Shown: positions 1-7,212 of the stretch, one piece after another
How the letters are laid out: each line of letters starts with the position of its first letter
Position numbering within the stretch: position 1 is the stretch's first letter
From: Christensenellaceae bacterium
Lineage (GTDB): Bacteria; Bacillota; Clostridia; Christensenellales; SZUA-584
Assembly (NCBI GenBank): GCA_012719815.1
Contig: JAAXZP010000102.1
Coordinates: 1 to 11,044, forward strand
Length of the DNA stretch: 11,044 nucleotides
Reading direction: 5' to 3'
Translations under genes and position numbers: made by a program
Notes under the pieces: model-generated
Told to the model about the DNA's origin: nothing
Seen by the model: only the letters and a program-made list of their open reading frames with translations
The model's database searches: none

Positions 1-503
1 AGTGCGCGGGGCATTTCGGCCTGAGCTTTCCGTATTACTGCCATTTTACCTCGCCGATACGGCGGTATCCTGACCTGGCGATACACCGCATTATCAAGAC
101 TGACCTCGCCGGCAAGCTGACTCAAAAATCGACAGAAGCGATGGAGGCCCGCGTAAGCGAGATTGCGCGCCAGTCCAGCATCAGAGAGCGCGTGGCCATG
201 GAGGCGGAGCGGGCGGCGGACGATATGAAGAAAGCCGAATTCATGTATGGCAAAGAGGGCCAGGAATTCGACGGCGTGGTGAGCGGCGTATCCAGAAACG
301 TATTTTTCGTCCAGCTTGACAGTACCGTTGAGGGTGTGGTACCATTATCGTCCTTGCAGGACGACTACTATGTTTACAACGAGAAAATGTACTGCGTTGT
401 GGGTGAGCGTACGCGCCGAAAGATCAGCCTGGGGGATAATATTCGTGTGCGGCTGGTAAGCGTCAGCGTGTATCCGCCCCGCATTGAGTTTGAGCCGGTG
501 TGA
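1..503 (+). CDS. rnr: Ribonuclease R, C-terminal part (5' truncated by window edge)
   Basis: RNase R is a processive 3'-to-5' exoribonuclease that degrades structured RNA and, with tmRNA-SmpB, the defective mRNA of stalled ribosomes. The frame is open from base 3, giving 166 visible residues. The first third carries the conserved end of the RNB catalytic domain (GHFGLSFPYYCHFTSPIRRY at about residues 3-22, then PDLAIHRIIK). A helical linker follows, then an S1 RNA-binding domain from about residue 90 (GQEFDGVVSGV, VEGVVPLSSL, DDYYVYNEK, SLGDNIRVRL). The protein stops directly after the S1 domain (IEFEPV) and lacks the long Lys/Arg-rich tail of E. coli and B. subtilis RNase R. The catalytic aspartates lie outside the window. 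An internal ATG at 141 opens the same frame but is not a real start. smpB follows after about 60 bp, the common Firmicutes order. Confidence 0.95.
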   Translation, partial: CAGHFGLSFPYYCHFTSPIRRYPDLAIHRIIKTDLAGKLTQKSTEAMEARVSEIARQSSIRERVAMEAERAADDMKKAEFMYGKEGQEFDGVVSGVSRNVFFVQLDSTVEGVVPLSSLQDDYYVYNEKMYCVVGERTRRKISLGDNIRVRLVSVSVYPPRIEFEPV

Positions 504-562
504 CACGTGTTGATTATGGCCCGATGATGATGTCTTTTTGCCATGGATGAGGGGTGGATTTT

Positions 563-1021
563 GTGAGCGATGGCGTCAAGGTGCTGATCAAAAACAAAAA
601 GGCGTATCACGATTATTTCATCGATGAGACGCTGGAGGCCGGTATCGCGCTGGCCGGCAGCGAGGTGAAGTCGATACGCGCCGGCAAGGCGAACATCCGG
701 GACGCGTACGTGCGTATAGTAGATAATGAAGCGTTTGTTGTGGGGATGCATGTGAGCCCTTATGAGAAGGGCAGCTTCTTCAACCAGGATCCGCTTCGGA
801 AGAGAAAGCTGCTGCTGCACAAGCGCGAGATCGCGAAACTTTACAGTTTGGTCACACAGAGAGGCTTGACGCTGGTGCCGCTGAAGGTATACTTAAAGCA
901 GGGCAAAGTGAAGCTGGAGATCGGCGTTGCGCGCGGCAAAAAGCTGTATGACAAGCGGCGGAGCATCGCGGAGCGCGACGCCCAGCGAGCCAGGGAAATT
1001 GCCACCAAGGTGGCAAGATAA
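563..1021 (+). CDS. smpB: SsrA-binding protein SmpB
   Basis: SmpB binds the tRNA-like domain of tmRNA, delivers it to stalled ribosomes and mimics the missing anticodon stem and mRNA in the A site. The family signature is clear: KNKKAYHDYFIDETLEAG near the N terminus, LAGSEVKSIRAGKANIRDAY, MHVSPYEKGSFFNQDPLRKR, then LLLHKREI and LVPLKVYLKQGKVKLEIG. It ends in the basic tail GKKLYDKRRSIAERDAQR, which becomes helical in the mRNA channel. I chose GTG at 563 (152 aa) because GAGGGG at 549-554 sits 8 nt upstream; GTG at 554, three codons earlier, overlaps that site. It lies between rnr and ssrA, so the protein and its RNA partner are adjacent. The last codons form a perfect inverted repeat. Confidence 0.97.
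   Translation: MSDGVKVLIKNKKAYHDYFIDETLEAGIALAGSEVKSIRAGKANIRDAYVRIVDNEAFVVGMHVSPYEKGSFFNQDPLRKRKLLLHKREIAKLYSLVTQRGLTLVPLKVYLKQGKVKLEIGVARGKKLYDKRRSIAERDAQRAREIATKVAR
999..1016 (+). repeat. Perfect inverted repeat at the end of smpB
   Basis: TTGCCACC, a two-base centre, then GGTGGCAA. In RNA it would fold as a short stem with a CAAG-type loop ending just before the smpB stop codon, 29 bp upstream of the mature tmRNA 5' end. No T-tract follows, so it is not a normal intrinsic terminator. It may be a processing or stability element between smpB and ssrA, or simply codon-driven symmetry. Confidence 0.5.
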
Positions 1022-1045
1022 CAATTCGGTTAGGCAATTGGCCGT

Positions 1046-1407
1046 GGGGGCGTGTTTGGCTTTCGACGGGGGTTGGCTGGAGCCGGATAAGCGGGTCGCA
1101 GTTCCGGAGTGCTGCGTTAAAAAGCCGGATTAAAATTAGTTGCAGACAACACTAAACTCGCTTACGCTGCGTAAGTCAGCGTAATGCCCTGCCGGCGGCA
1201 CCCTAATCGCCGGGCCAGGGTATCATCAGCTAGGGGAACCGCCTCCGCAAAGCTTTGAGCGGAGGAAGGGTATCATGAAGCTACCGAAAGCATGCCCCTG
1301 AGCGTGGGGGTGTGCGGAGGGAAACGGTTAAAATACACGCTCTGCACCCGGAGAAAGTCCGACTTTGGGACCTTCGGACAGGGGTTCGACTCCCCTCGCC
1401 TCCACCA
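1046..1407 (+). ncRNA. ssrA: tmRNA (transfer-messenger RNA)
   Basis: tmRNA enters stalled ribosomes charged with alanine, then serves as a short mRNA that adds a degradation tag. The 5' end has the diagnostic GGGGGCG followed by TTTGGCTTTCGACGGGGG. The 3' end has the T-arm GGGGTTCGACTCCCC, then CGCCTCC, A and an encoded CCA. The 5' GGGGGCG pairs with the 3' CGCCTCC (six Watson-Crick pairs and one G-U), which fixes both ends and gives 362 nt, normal for a one-piece tmRNA. The tag frame lies about 100 nt in, and GC-rich segments between it and the 3' domain (for example CCCTGCCGGCGGCACC, and the CCTCCGC/GCGGAGG pair near 1240-1266) fit the usual pseudoknots. It follows smpB by 24 bp and is closed by an intrinsic terminator. 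No clear promoter was seen in front, so it may be co-transcribed and processed. Confidence 0.97.
1142..1174 (+). other. tmRNA tag-peptide reading frame
   Basis: The resume codon GCA at 1142 opens ten codons, ADNTKLAYAA, closed by TAA at 1172-1174. With the alanine carried by tmRNA the full tag is AADNTKLAYAA. The ADN start is typical of Bacillota tags; the hydrophobic -YAA end replaces the commoner -LAA and should still be read by ClpXP-type proteases. A second in-register TAA or TGA is not needed, because the stop is followed by structured RNA. Confidence 0.9.
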
Positions 1408-1438
1408 TCTAATAAGCTGAAAACCTGCTTATGTGGCA

Positions 1439-1481
1439 GAACCCATATATTTTCCGAAAGGAAATTATATGGTTCTTTTTT
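1439..1481 (+). terminator. Rho-independent terminator of ssrA
   Basis: Long hairpin: GAACCCATATA and TTTTCC on the left arm pair with GGAAAT and TATATGGTTC on the right, around a GAAA loop and with one small bulge, followed directly by six T. It starts 32 bp past the tmRNA CCA end. Confidence 0.9.
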
Positions 1482-1890
1482 CAAAAGGAAATTTTATTGT
1501 TCCTTAGTATCTAAACAGGACCTTCCTTAATTGGGGGCCCTTATTCTTATTGCTGATTTAGCGTTTTCCAGTACTCTTTAAACACTTCTTCTTTTAAGAT
1601 GATGGCTGAAGGCAAAAAATTTTCGATAACTCGCCTGCTGGGATATTCACCGGCCTGATATGCATTCTCTACGGCTTCTTGTATTTATAGGATTCTCATG
1701 CTTGTCTTGTTTGAAGACCGCATGATGTATTTTCTGTTGCTGGTATCTTTGCTTTTTTGATGCCTAATGCTTGATTGTAATGACTTCTCACCGGTCAAGT
1801 TTCATTTCTGTACTTATATGAATAAACTATACCGTCAGAATACGAAAAAATCAGGATTGTATAGAATAACTTATAGGAGTGGTACATGGC
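1482..1890. other. AT-richer gene-free stretch between ssrA and the glycan operon
   Basis: About 400 bp with no intact coding frame on either strand and visibly lower GC than its neighbours. It contains a minus-strand coding relic and, at its end, the AGGAG (1875-1879) that serves capE. A capE promoter should lie here; TATA-like stretches occur around 1826-1866, but none has a convincing -35 partner, so I do not call one. Its place just past the ssrA 3' end suggests leftover DNA from an integrated element. Confidence 0.55.
1547..1684 (-). pseudogene. C-terminal relic of an unrecognised protein
   Basis: Read on the minus strand, 45 codons run from just after an in-frame stop (complement of 1685-1687) to a TAA at 1547-1549. 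The composition looks like a real protein C terminus: IQEAVENAYQAGEYPSRRV, then IENFLPSAIILKEEVF, then KEYWKTLNQQ. There is no start codon or ribosome binding site at its 5' end. Just upstream, another frame reads VRSHYNQALGIKKAKIPATEN before its own stop, so the original gene may have been broken by a frameshift as well as a stop. I do not recognise the family. The fragment points toward ssrA, so with the ssrA terminator it would be convergently arranged. Chance cannot be fully excluded. Confidence 0.4.
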
Positions 1891-2907
1891 ATGTTCAAAA
1901 ATAAAACGCTGCTGATCACTGGTGGCACAGGCTCGTTTGGCAACGCTGTAATCAGACGATTCATCGATACGGACATCGGAGAAATCCGTGTGTTTTCGCG
2001 CGACGAAAAAAAACAGGATGATATGCGAAAGAGCTACGGTAACCCCAAGCTCAAGTTCATGATCGGAGATGTTCGAGACATATCAAGCGTACGCAGTGCC
2101 GTCTATGGCGTGGACTATATTTTTCATGCGGCTGCGCTGAAACAGGTGCCCAGTTGCGAGTTTTTTCCCATGGAAGCCGTGAAGACCAACGTGCTGGGAA
2201 CGGAAAACGTGCTGACTGCGGCCATTGAAGCGGGTGTACGCAAGGTGGTCTGCCTGTCCACCGACAAGGCGGTGTACCCCATCAACGCAATGGGCATGTC
2301 CAAAGCGCTGATGGAAAAGACGTTCATAGCGAAATCGCGCACTAGCCGGGATACTCTGATCTGCGGCACACGCTACGGCAACGTGATGGCGTCGCGAGGA
2401 TCCGTGATACCGCTGTTTATCAGTCAGATTAAAGCGGGGCAGCCGCTCACGGTGACCGATCCCGGTATGACGCGTTTTCTGATGAATATGGAGGAAGCGA
2501 TAGATCTTGTGTTGTTCGCGTTTGAGCACGCGCAGCCGGGCGACCTGATGGTGAAAAAAGCCCCGGCCAGCACCATCGGTGATCTGGCGGAAGGGCTGAA
2601 AAAGCTGTTTAATGCGGACAACGAGGTGCGGGTGATCGGCGTGAGAATGGGAGAGAAGATTCACGAAACGCTGCTGACGCGGGAAGAGCGGGCTGCTGCC
2701 ATCGATATGGGAGATTTCTTCCGAGTCCCCGCAGATACCAGCGACTTAAATTACGCCAAGTATTTCAGCAGCGGAAACCGGAAGGTGGCAGACATGGAGG
2801 AATACAGCTCGAACAACACGCACCGCTTAAATGAAGCAGAGCTGGAGCACGTGTTGCTAAGCTGTGAATATGTTGCAAGAGAGCTTGCAGACTGGAGGAA
2901 AACATGA
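1891..2907 (+). CDS. capE: UDP-N-acetylglucosamine 4,6-dehydratase (inverting), CapE/FlaA1 type
   Basis: First enzyme of UDP-L-FucNAc synthesis. It uses NADP to remove water across C4-C6 of UDP-GlcNAc and epimerises C5, giving a UDP-2-acetamido-2,6-dideoxy-L-arabino-4-hexulose. It is a soluble extended SDR protein of 338 aa, the usual CapE/WbjB size. The N terminus is MFKNKTLLITGGTGSFGNAV with the TGGTGSFG nucleotide-binding loop at residues 10-17. FSRDEKKQDDMR, HAAALKQVPSCEFFP and KTNVLGTENVL are family motifs. The active-site segment STDKAVYPINAMGMSK spans residues 123-138; Lys126 sits where CapE has its catalytic lysine, and Met134 with Lys138 replaces the SDR Tyr-xxx-Lys, which is normal for this family. 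I chose ATG 1891, with AGGAG at 1875-1879, over the upstream in-frame GTG at 1879, which overlaps that site. The stop overlaps capF by 4 bases. Paralogues with other products (PseB, FlaA1) exist, but capF and capG next door settle the assignment. Confidence 0.93.
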   Translation: MFKNKTLLITGGTGSFGNAVIRRFIDTDIGEIRVFSRDEKKQDDMRKSYGNPKLKFMIGDVRDISSVRSAVYGVDYIFHAAALKQVPSCEFFPMEAVKTNVLGTENVLTAAIEAGVRKVVCLSTDKAVYPINAMGMSKALMEKTFIAKSRTSRDTLICGTRYGNVMASRGSVIPLFISQIKAGQPLTVTDPGMTRFLMNMEEAIDLVLFAFEHAQPGDLMVKKAPASTIGDLAEGLKKLFNADNEVRVIGVRMGEKIHETLLTREERAAAIDMGDFFRVPADTSDLNYAKYFSSGNRKVADMEEYSSNNTHRLNEAELEHVLLSCEYVARELADWRKT

Positions 2908-4013
2908 AACTGCTGGTCACGGGCGCAAAGGGGTTTAGCGGTAAAAATCTTTGCGCGTACATCGAAGCAAACGGTCTGGGTGAACTGCTGCCGTATGACA
3001 GGGATACCGACCCGTCGCTGCTCGATACATACGCTGATGCGTGTGATTTCGTGTTTCACCTGGCGGGCGTGAACAGGCCTGCGGATGAAGCGGGCTACGA
3101 GGAGAATGTGACTTTTACAAAGCGGCTGCTGGAAAGCCTGATGCGCTGCCGCAAATCTGTACCGGTACTTGTGTCGTCCTCCATACAGGCGCGGTACGAC
3201 AATGCCTATGGCAGAAGCAAAAAGAGGGCGGAGGAGCTGGTGTTCGATTACGCCGCGGCGACGGGCGCTCCGGTCTACATCTATCGATTGCCCGGCGTAT
3301 TCGGCAAATGGTGCGCGCCGAACTACAACAGCGTTGTGGCCACGTTTTGTCATAATGCGGCCCGGGGACTGCCGCTGCGTGTGGATGACCCGGACAAGGT
3401 GATAGAACTGGCGTATATCGACGATGTGACGGCGGCTTTTGCGGGCGCGCTTGACGGGGTAGTAAAAAGGCGGGGGTCGTATTGCGTTGTTCCCATGACA
3501 CATCATGTGTCGGGGGTAGATTTGGCGAAGATCATCGAGTCGTTTGGCAGCCGGCCGGGGCTGTTCGTTCCCGATGTGGGCGATATCCTGGTTCGGCAGC
3601 TGTACAGCACATATTTATCCTACCTGCCCGAAGATGATCTGGCCCAGCCGCTGGCGGTACATCGCGACGAGCGCGGCTTTTTTGCGGATTGCGTCAAGTC
3701 TTGTTCGGCAGGGCAGGTATCCGTCAATGTAGCGCGGCCCGGCGTCACCAGGGGAGGCCACTGGCATCAGACCAAGGCCGAGACGTTTTTTGTGGTGAGC
3801 GGGGAAGGCGTGATACGCATAAAGAAGCCGGGCGAAGACCGGGTGTACGAATACGCCGTCTCCGGAGAGGAACCTCAGGCGGTGACGATACCGCCCGGCT
3901 ATATCCACGAGGTGACGAATACGGGTGCGAAGGACCTGCTGATGCTGATATGGGCCAGCGAGGTGTTCGATCCGCAGAATCCGGATACTTTTGCCGCCAA
4001 AATGGATGAGTGA
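2904..4013 (+). CDS. capF: Bifunctional C3-epimerase/C4-reductase CapF (UDP-L-FucNAc pathway)
   Basis: CapF takes the CapE keto-sugar, epimerises C3 with its cupin domain and reduces C4 with NADPH in its SDR domain, giving UDP-2-acetamido-2,6-dideoxy-L-talose. Both domains are visible in 369 aa, the full family length. The SDR half (about 1-245) has GAKGFSG at residues 7-13, FHLAGVNRP, and the catalytic pair Tyr102-xxx-Lys106 in NAYGRSKK, followed by YIYRLPGVFGKW. The cupin half (about 255-369) has the metal-binding set GGHWHQTKAETF (His286, His288, Glu293) and His335 in PPGYIHEVTN. The start ATG lies in an ATGA overlap with the capE stop, implying translational coupling. capG begins 19 bp downstream. 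Confidence 0.94.
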   Translation: MKLLVTGAKGFSGKNLCAYIEANGLGELLPYDRDTDPSLLDTYADACDFVFHLAGVNRPADEAGYEENVTFTKRLLESLMRCRKSVPVLVSSSIQARYDNAYGRSKKRAEELVFDYAAATGAPVYIYRLPGVFGKWCAPNYNSVVATFCHNAARGLPLRVDDPDKVIELAYIDDVTAAFAGALDGVVKRRGSYCVVPMTHHVSGVDLAKIIESFGSRPGLFVPDVGDILVRQLYSTYLSYLPEDDLAQPLAVHRDERGFFADCVKSCSAGQVSVNVARPGVTRGGHWHQTKAETFFVVSGEGVIRIKKPGEDRVYEYAVSGEEPQAVTIPPGYIHEVTNTGAKDLLMLIWASEVFDPQNPDTFAAKMDE

Positions 4014-4032
4014 GGGCAGTACGGGGGAAACA

Positions 4033-5217
4033 ATGAAAAAACTCAGGGTAATGACCGTTATTGGCACGCGGCCGGAGATCATCCGGCTGTCCGCCTGCAT
4101 CAAGGCGTTTGACCGGTATTTTGACCACATACTGGTGCATACGGGTCAGAACTGGGCTTACACGTTGAACGGCATTTTTTTTGACGATCTGGGCCTTAGG
4201 GCGCCGGACTACAGTCTGGAGTGCGCCGGAAAGAATTTGGGCGAAACGATAGGCAACATCATCGCGGCTACATATGATGTGATGCTCAAGGAAAAGCCGG
4301 ACGCGCTGGTGGTGCTGGGCGATACCAACTCTGCGCTGTGCGTGATACCCGCGAAGCGCCTTAAGATACCCATATTCCATATGGAAGCGGGCAACCGCTG
4401 CTTTGACTTCAACGTGCCGGAGGAGATCAACCGCCGCATCGTGGATCACGTGGCGGACATCAATCTGGCTTACACCGAACATGCCCGTCGGTATCTGCTG
4501 GCCGAAGGGCTGCCGCGGGACAGCATATTCGTGACAGGTTCACCGATGACCGAGGTGCTGAAAAATCAATCCACGTCCATCGCAAAGAGCCGGGCTCTGG
4601 AAAGGCTGGGCATAAAGCCGGGCGAATACATGCTGGTGTCCGCGCATCGGGAAGAAAATATCGACGACGAAACGGCTTTTTCGTCACTGATGAACGCAGT
4701 CAACGCAGTGGCGGAAGCCTATGGCATGCCGGTGGTGTTCTCGACACACCCGCGCACATTCAAACAGATTGAAAGCCGCGGTTTTGCTTTCCACCCGCTG
4801 GTGAAGCGGATGGAGCCGTTCGGGTTCTCGGACTATTGCCGGCTGCAGATGGACGCGTACTGCGTGCTTTCGGACAGCGGCACGCTGTCGGAGGAGAGCG
4901 CCATACTGGGGTTTGCCGCCGTGCTGCTGCGGACGTCTACGGAACGGCCCGAGGCGCTGGACGCAGGGACTATCGTGATCGCAGGAACGACGGAAACGGA
5001 CCTGCGGCAGGCTATCGAACTGGCGGTGGCCATGAGAGCCAATAACGAAGAGACGACGACCGTCGCCGACTATACGGACACCAATGTGTCTGTCAAGGTG
5101 GTCAAAATCATACAGAGCTACACGAAACTCGTCAACCGGAATACATGGAGGAAACCGTCCGGCGGCAGCGCTGCGGGCGTGTACTCCAATACTATCGAAG
5201 GAGAGAAACAGCAATGA
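4033..5217 (+). CDS. capG: UDP-sugar 2-epimerase CapG (makes UDP-L-FucNAc)
   Basis: Last step of the donor pathway: a non-hydrolysing C2 epimerase converting UDP-2-acetamido-2,6-dideoxy-L-talose to UDP-N-acetyl-L-fucosamine. It belongs to the WecB-type GT-B-fold epimerases. Motifs in order are GTRPEIIRLS (residues 11-20), HTGQN (36-40), GDTNSAL (96-102), HMEAGNRCFDFNVPEEINRR (116-135, with Glu118 and Glu131 at expected catalytic sites), TGSPMTEVL, SAHREENID (His205) and SDSGTLSEESAILG. I chose ATG 4033 (394 aa), preceded by GGGGGAAA; an upstream in-frame ATG at 3991 lies inside capF. The last 30 or so residues (after VKIIQSY) are a Gly/Ser-containing tail beyond the epimerase core. The stop overlaps the next gene by 4 bases. 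By sequence alone it could be a WecB, but the context points to CapG. Confidence 0.92.
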   Translation: MKKLRVMTVIGTRPEIIRLSACIKAFDRYFDHILVHTGQNWAYTLNGIFFDDLGLRAPDYSLECAGKNLGETIGNIIAATYDVMLKEKPDALVVLGDTNSALCVIPAKRLKIPIFHMEAGNRCFDFNVPEEINRRIVDHVADINLAYTEHARRYLLAEGLPRDSIFVTGSPMTEVLKNQSTSIAKSRALERLGIKPGEYMLVSAHREENIDDETAFSSLMNAVNAVAEAYGMPVVFSTHPRTFKQIESRGFAFHPLVKRMEPFGFSDYCRLQMDAYCVLSDSGTLSEESAILGFAAVLLRTSTERPEALDAGTIVIAGTTETDLRQAIELAVAMRANNEETTTVADYTDTNVSVKVVKIIQSYTKLVNRNTWRKPSGGSAAGVYSNTIEGEKQQ

Positions 5218-6053
5218 GACTGGTGCATACGCTGCTGTACCTGTACCGGGAGGACCGGGCGGCAGAGGACAGCAACATGACGGCGGCCTGCCTTAAGTCG
5301 CTGGAAAAAAGCACGTACAATACCGTCGTGATCTACAACCAGGGAACAAAGAGCAACGATGAACTGATGGAAGAGCTGAAGGCTTTCAGGCTGGATGTTC
5401 ACGTGATTGGGGACGGCGTCAACGTGGGGACTGCAATGGGGCGGCAGAAGTGCTTTGAATATATCTGGACACACATGCCCGATACCGAATACATCAGTGA
5501 GATCCACCCCGATATGATATTGGCTTCCCGCTGGGAGGATGTGCTGGTTAATTATCTGGACAGCCATGATGAGCCGCTGATCAGCTGCGGTATCGTGGAC
5601 CAGCATGGAAATATGCCGTTTCTGAACAAAAGGGTTTCAGTGGATGTGGCAAGGCCCGACTTCGACGAGTTCCTTGCCGGATTGAGGACGGATCAGGTGG
5701 TTCGCGGGTTTACCTGCCCCTGTATACACGTATCCGAGATACTGAAGGAAATTGGAGGATACAACACCGCTTTCTTAAAAGGCCGTCAGTGCTTCGAGGA
5801 TGACAGCATGCTGCTGGGTTACTATTACTACTACGGCACCAAGCGGGCATGGTATCCAAAAGTCAACTATAACTCCGTTGTTTATCATGCGGTGGCGGGA
5901 CAGAGGCTGAATATGGGAGGTAATGTGATGATCAACTTCAACGGGCTGGTCCGTCAATATGGCGCAATGGGTTTAAAAGCGCTGGCAACCATTCACGAAA
6001 GCAAATGGCATCAGAATTTTTTCACAGAGCAGTACAACGCGATGGCCAGGTGA
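5214..6053 (+). CDS. Glycosyltransferase, GT2-like (GT-A fold)
   Basis: A 279-aa cytoplasmic protein with no signal peptide and no membrane segment. The N terminus is MRLVHTLLYLYREDRAAEDS, followed by a strand that reads like the first beta-strand of GT-A enzymes (TVVIYNQGTKSNDEL). VNVGTAMGRQKCFEYI and ISEIHPDMILASRWEDVL follow; His98-Pro-Asp100 occupies the position of the metal-binding DxD motif. The C-terminal half contains KEIGGYNTAFLKGRQCFEDD, where the paired acidic residues resemble the GT2 ED catalytic-base motif, then YYYYYGTKRAWYPK. ATG 5214 was chosen because it sits in an ATGA overlap with capG and has AAGGAGAG at about 5199-5206. It is likely to transfer FucNAc or another sugar of the same glycan; donor and acceptor cannot be told. 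Confidence 0.75.
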   Translation: MRLVHTLLYLYREDRAAEDSNMTAACLKSLEKSTYNTVVIYNQGTKSNDELMEELKAFRLDVHVIGDGVNVGTAMGRQKCFEYIWTHMPDTEYISEIHPDMILASRWEDVLVNYLDSHDEPLISCGIVDQHGNMPFLNKRVSVDVARPDFDEFLAGLRTDQVVRGFTCPCIHVSEILKEIGGYNTAFLKGRQCFEDDSMLLGYYYYYGTKRAWYPKVNYNSVVYHAVAGQRLNMGGNVMINFNGLVRQYGAMGLKALATIHESKWHQNFFTEQYNAMAR

Positions 6054-6065
6054 GAGGTGGATTCG

Positions 6066-7079
6066 ATGGACAGACGTTTGAAGGTGCTGATTTTCGGCAA
6101 TAAGATTTTTTCTTTGGATATGCATTGGGGCTTTCTGGCGGCCGGCCATGATGCCCGCGTTCTCCAGCCGACATCGAAGGAAGCGCTGGAATCGGCTCTG
6201 AAAGAGTTCGGCGCGGATGTGCTGCTGACCCTGGGGCCGCCGCTGGAATTTAAGCGGGAGATATGCGAGTTTATCGGTGCGAGGCGGCCGGCGGAGGATA
6301 AGCACATCCACTGGGACACCGATGGCGTATCGAGCAAAATCTACCGGTCGGAATCCGGAGACGGCATAGAGATGGACCTGATCTACCGGACCAGGCCTGA
6401 CCTTGTGCTGACGATGTGCCCTGAAATGCTGGAATTCATACGCGGCAAAGGCTTTGTCTGTGAATACATGCCCTATGCGTACAGTCCGATATCGCACCGC
6501 CCGCTGGAGGGTTACGATAACGACTCGTATTTTATCAACCTGGTCGGCAATTCCTATTATCGCGAGTTTGGCCGGTTCTGCCAGTCGCATTACCGTTACA
6601 AGTCTATCGATATATTGCTGAAGCCGCTGCTGGAGAACGGTTACACCGTACATTTTTACGGCGGCCGTGGTTACAGAGAGCTGCTTAAAGAGCGGTTTGG
6701 CATCGAAGTGCCACCCGCCTGCTTTCACGGATACCTGCCCTATGAAAGGACCTGCGCCGTCTACAACAGCAGCTTCGTCAATCTGGTTACGCAGAATCAT
6801 GAGCATACCATCACCAAGCGTACGTTTGAGATATTGGGTTCCGGCGGATTTGCGCTGTCCGCCGACAACAGCGAGATCAGAAAACTGTTTGTACCGGGAC
6901 GGGACCTTGTGGTGTCTTCGTCGCCGGAGGAGACGCTGGAGCTTGTGCGCTATTACAAGGAACACCCCGATGAATGGCGGCAAATTCGAAAAAACGCCGT
7001 GTTGAGCGTGCAGAACCACACCTATAAGCAGCGCGCGGAGTTTATCGCCGCCAAATACCGGGAGCTATGGCCCCGATAA
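6066..7079 (+). CDS. CgeB-like glycosyltransferase (GT-B fold, DUF3880 plus Glyco_trans_1_2)
   Basis: A 337-aa protein resembling the CgeB/DUF3880 glycosyltransferases, which occur in spore-coat and surface-glycan clusters. The N-terminal half begins LKVLIFGNKIFSLDMHWGF, then has VLLTLGPPLEF and HIHWDTDGVSSK. A Rossmann-like second half follows (VHFYGGRGYRELLKERFGIE, then FHGYLPYERTCAVYNSSFVN). It ends in the family's strongest motif, RTFEILGSGGFALSADNSEI from residue 252, then KLFVPGRDLVVSSSPEE, where the Glu and Gly-rich turn contact the nucleotide sugar. ATG 6066 was preferred because GAGAGG at 6052-6057 lies 8 nt upstream; the in-frame GTG at 6057 overlaps that site. It is the last gene of the operon, 12 bp after the GT2-like gene, and is followed by a terminator. 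It probably uses UDP-L-FucNAc or adds a neighbouring residue; this is inference. Confidence 0.8.
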   Translation: MDRRLKVLIFGNKIFSLDMHWGFLAAGHDARVLQPTSKEALESALKEFGADVLLTLGPPLEFKREICEFIGARRPAEDKHIHWDTDGVSSKIYRSESGDGIEMDLIYRTRPDLVLTMCPEMLEFIRGKGFVCEYMPYAYSPISHRPLEGYDNDSYFINLVGNSYYREFGRFCQSHYRYKSIDILLKPLLENGYTVHFYGGRGYRELLKERFGIEVPPACFHGYLPYERTCAVYNSSFVNLVTQNHEHTITKRTFEILGSGGFALSADNSEIRKLFVPGRDLVVSSSPEETLELVRYYKEHPDEWRQIRKNAVLSVQNHTYKQRAEFIAAKYRELWPR

Positions 7080-7212
7080 GTAGGGGCAGCGTGATTTATG
7101 GCTTATGCCAAACACCGCTGGTTATCAAAGTCCGAAAATCACATGCTTTTAGATTGTGAATGTAAAAGTAGAAACAGCATCGCGTCGGATGCCGACCAGG
7201 CACAAAATAAGG

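Noticed and set aside
374..820. Minus-strand frame of 148 codons across rnr/smpB
   Set aside because: It overlaps two certain plus-strand genes, has no family motifs and no ribosome binding site; it is an antisense shadow.
1380..1407. A tRNA gene at the T-arm plus CCA sequence
   Set aside because: The T-arm and acceptor belong to the tRNA-like domain of tmRNA; there is no anticodon arm.
1312..1530. Plus- and minus-strand frames over the tmRNA 3' half
   Set aside because: They lie on structured tmRNA and its terminator and do not look like protein.
1820..1870. A capE promoter from TATA-like sequences
   Set aside because: Several AT-rich -10-like strings occur, but none has a good -35 at 16-18 bp, so a specific promoter is not supported.
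5973..7019. Long minus-strand open frame (348 codons) opposite the CgeB-like gene
   Set aside because: Its length results from GC-rich codon structure of the plus-strand gene; composition (many His, Arg, Gln) is typical of antisense frames and no domain is recognisable.
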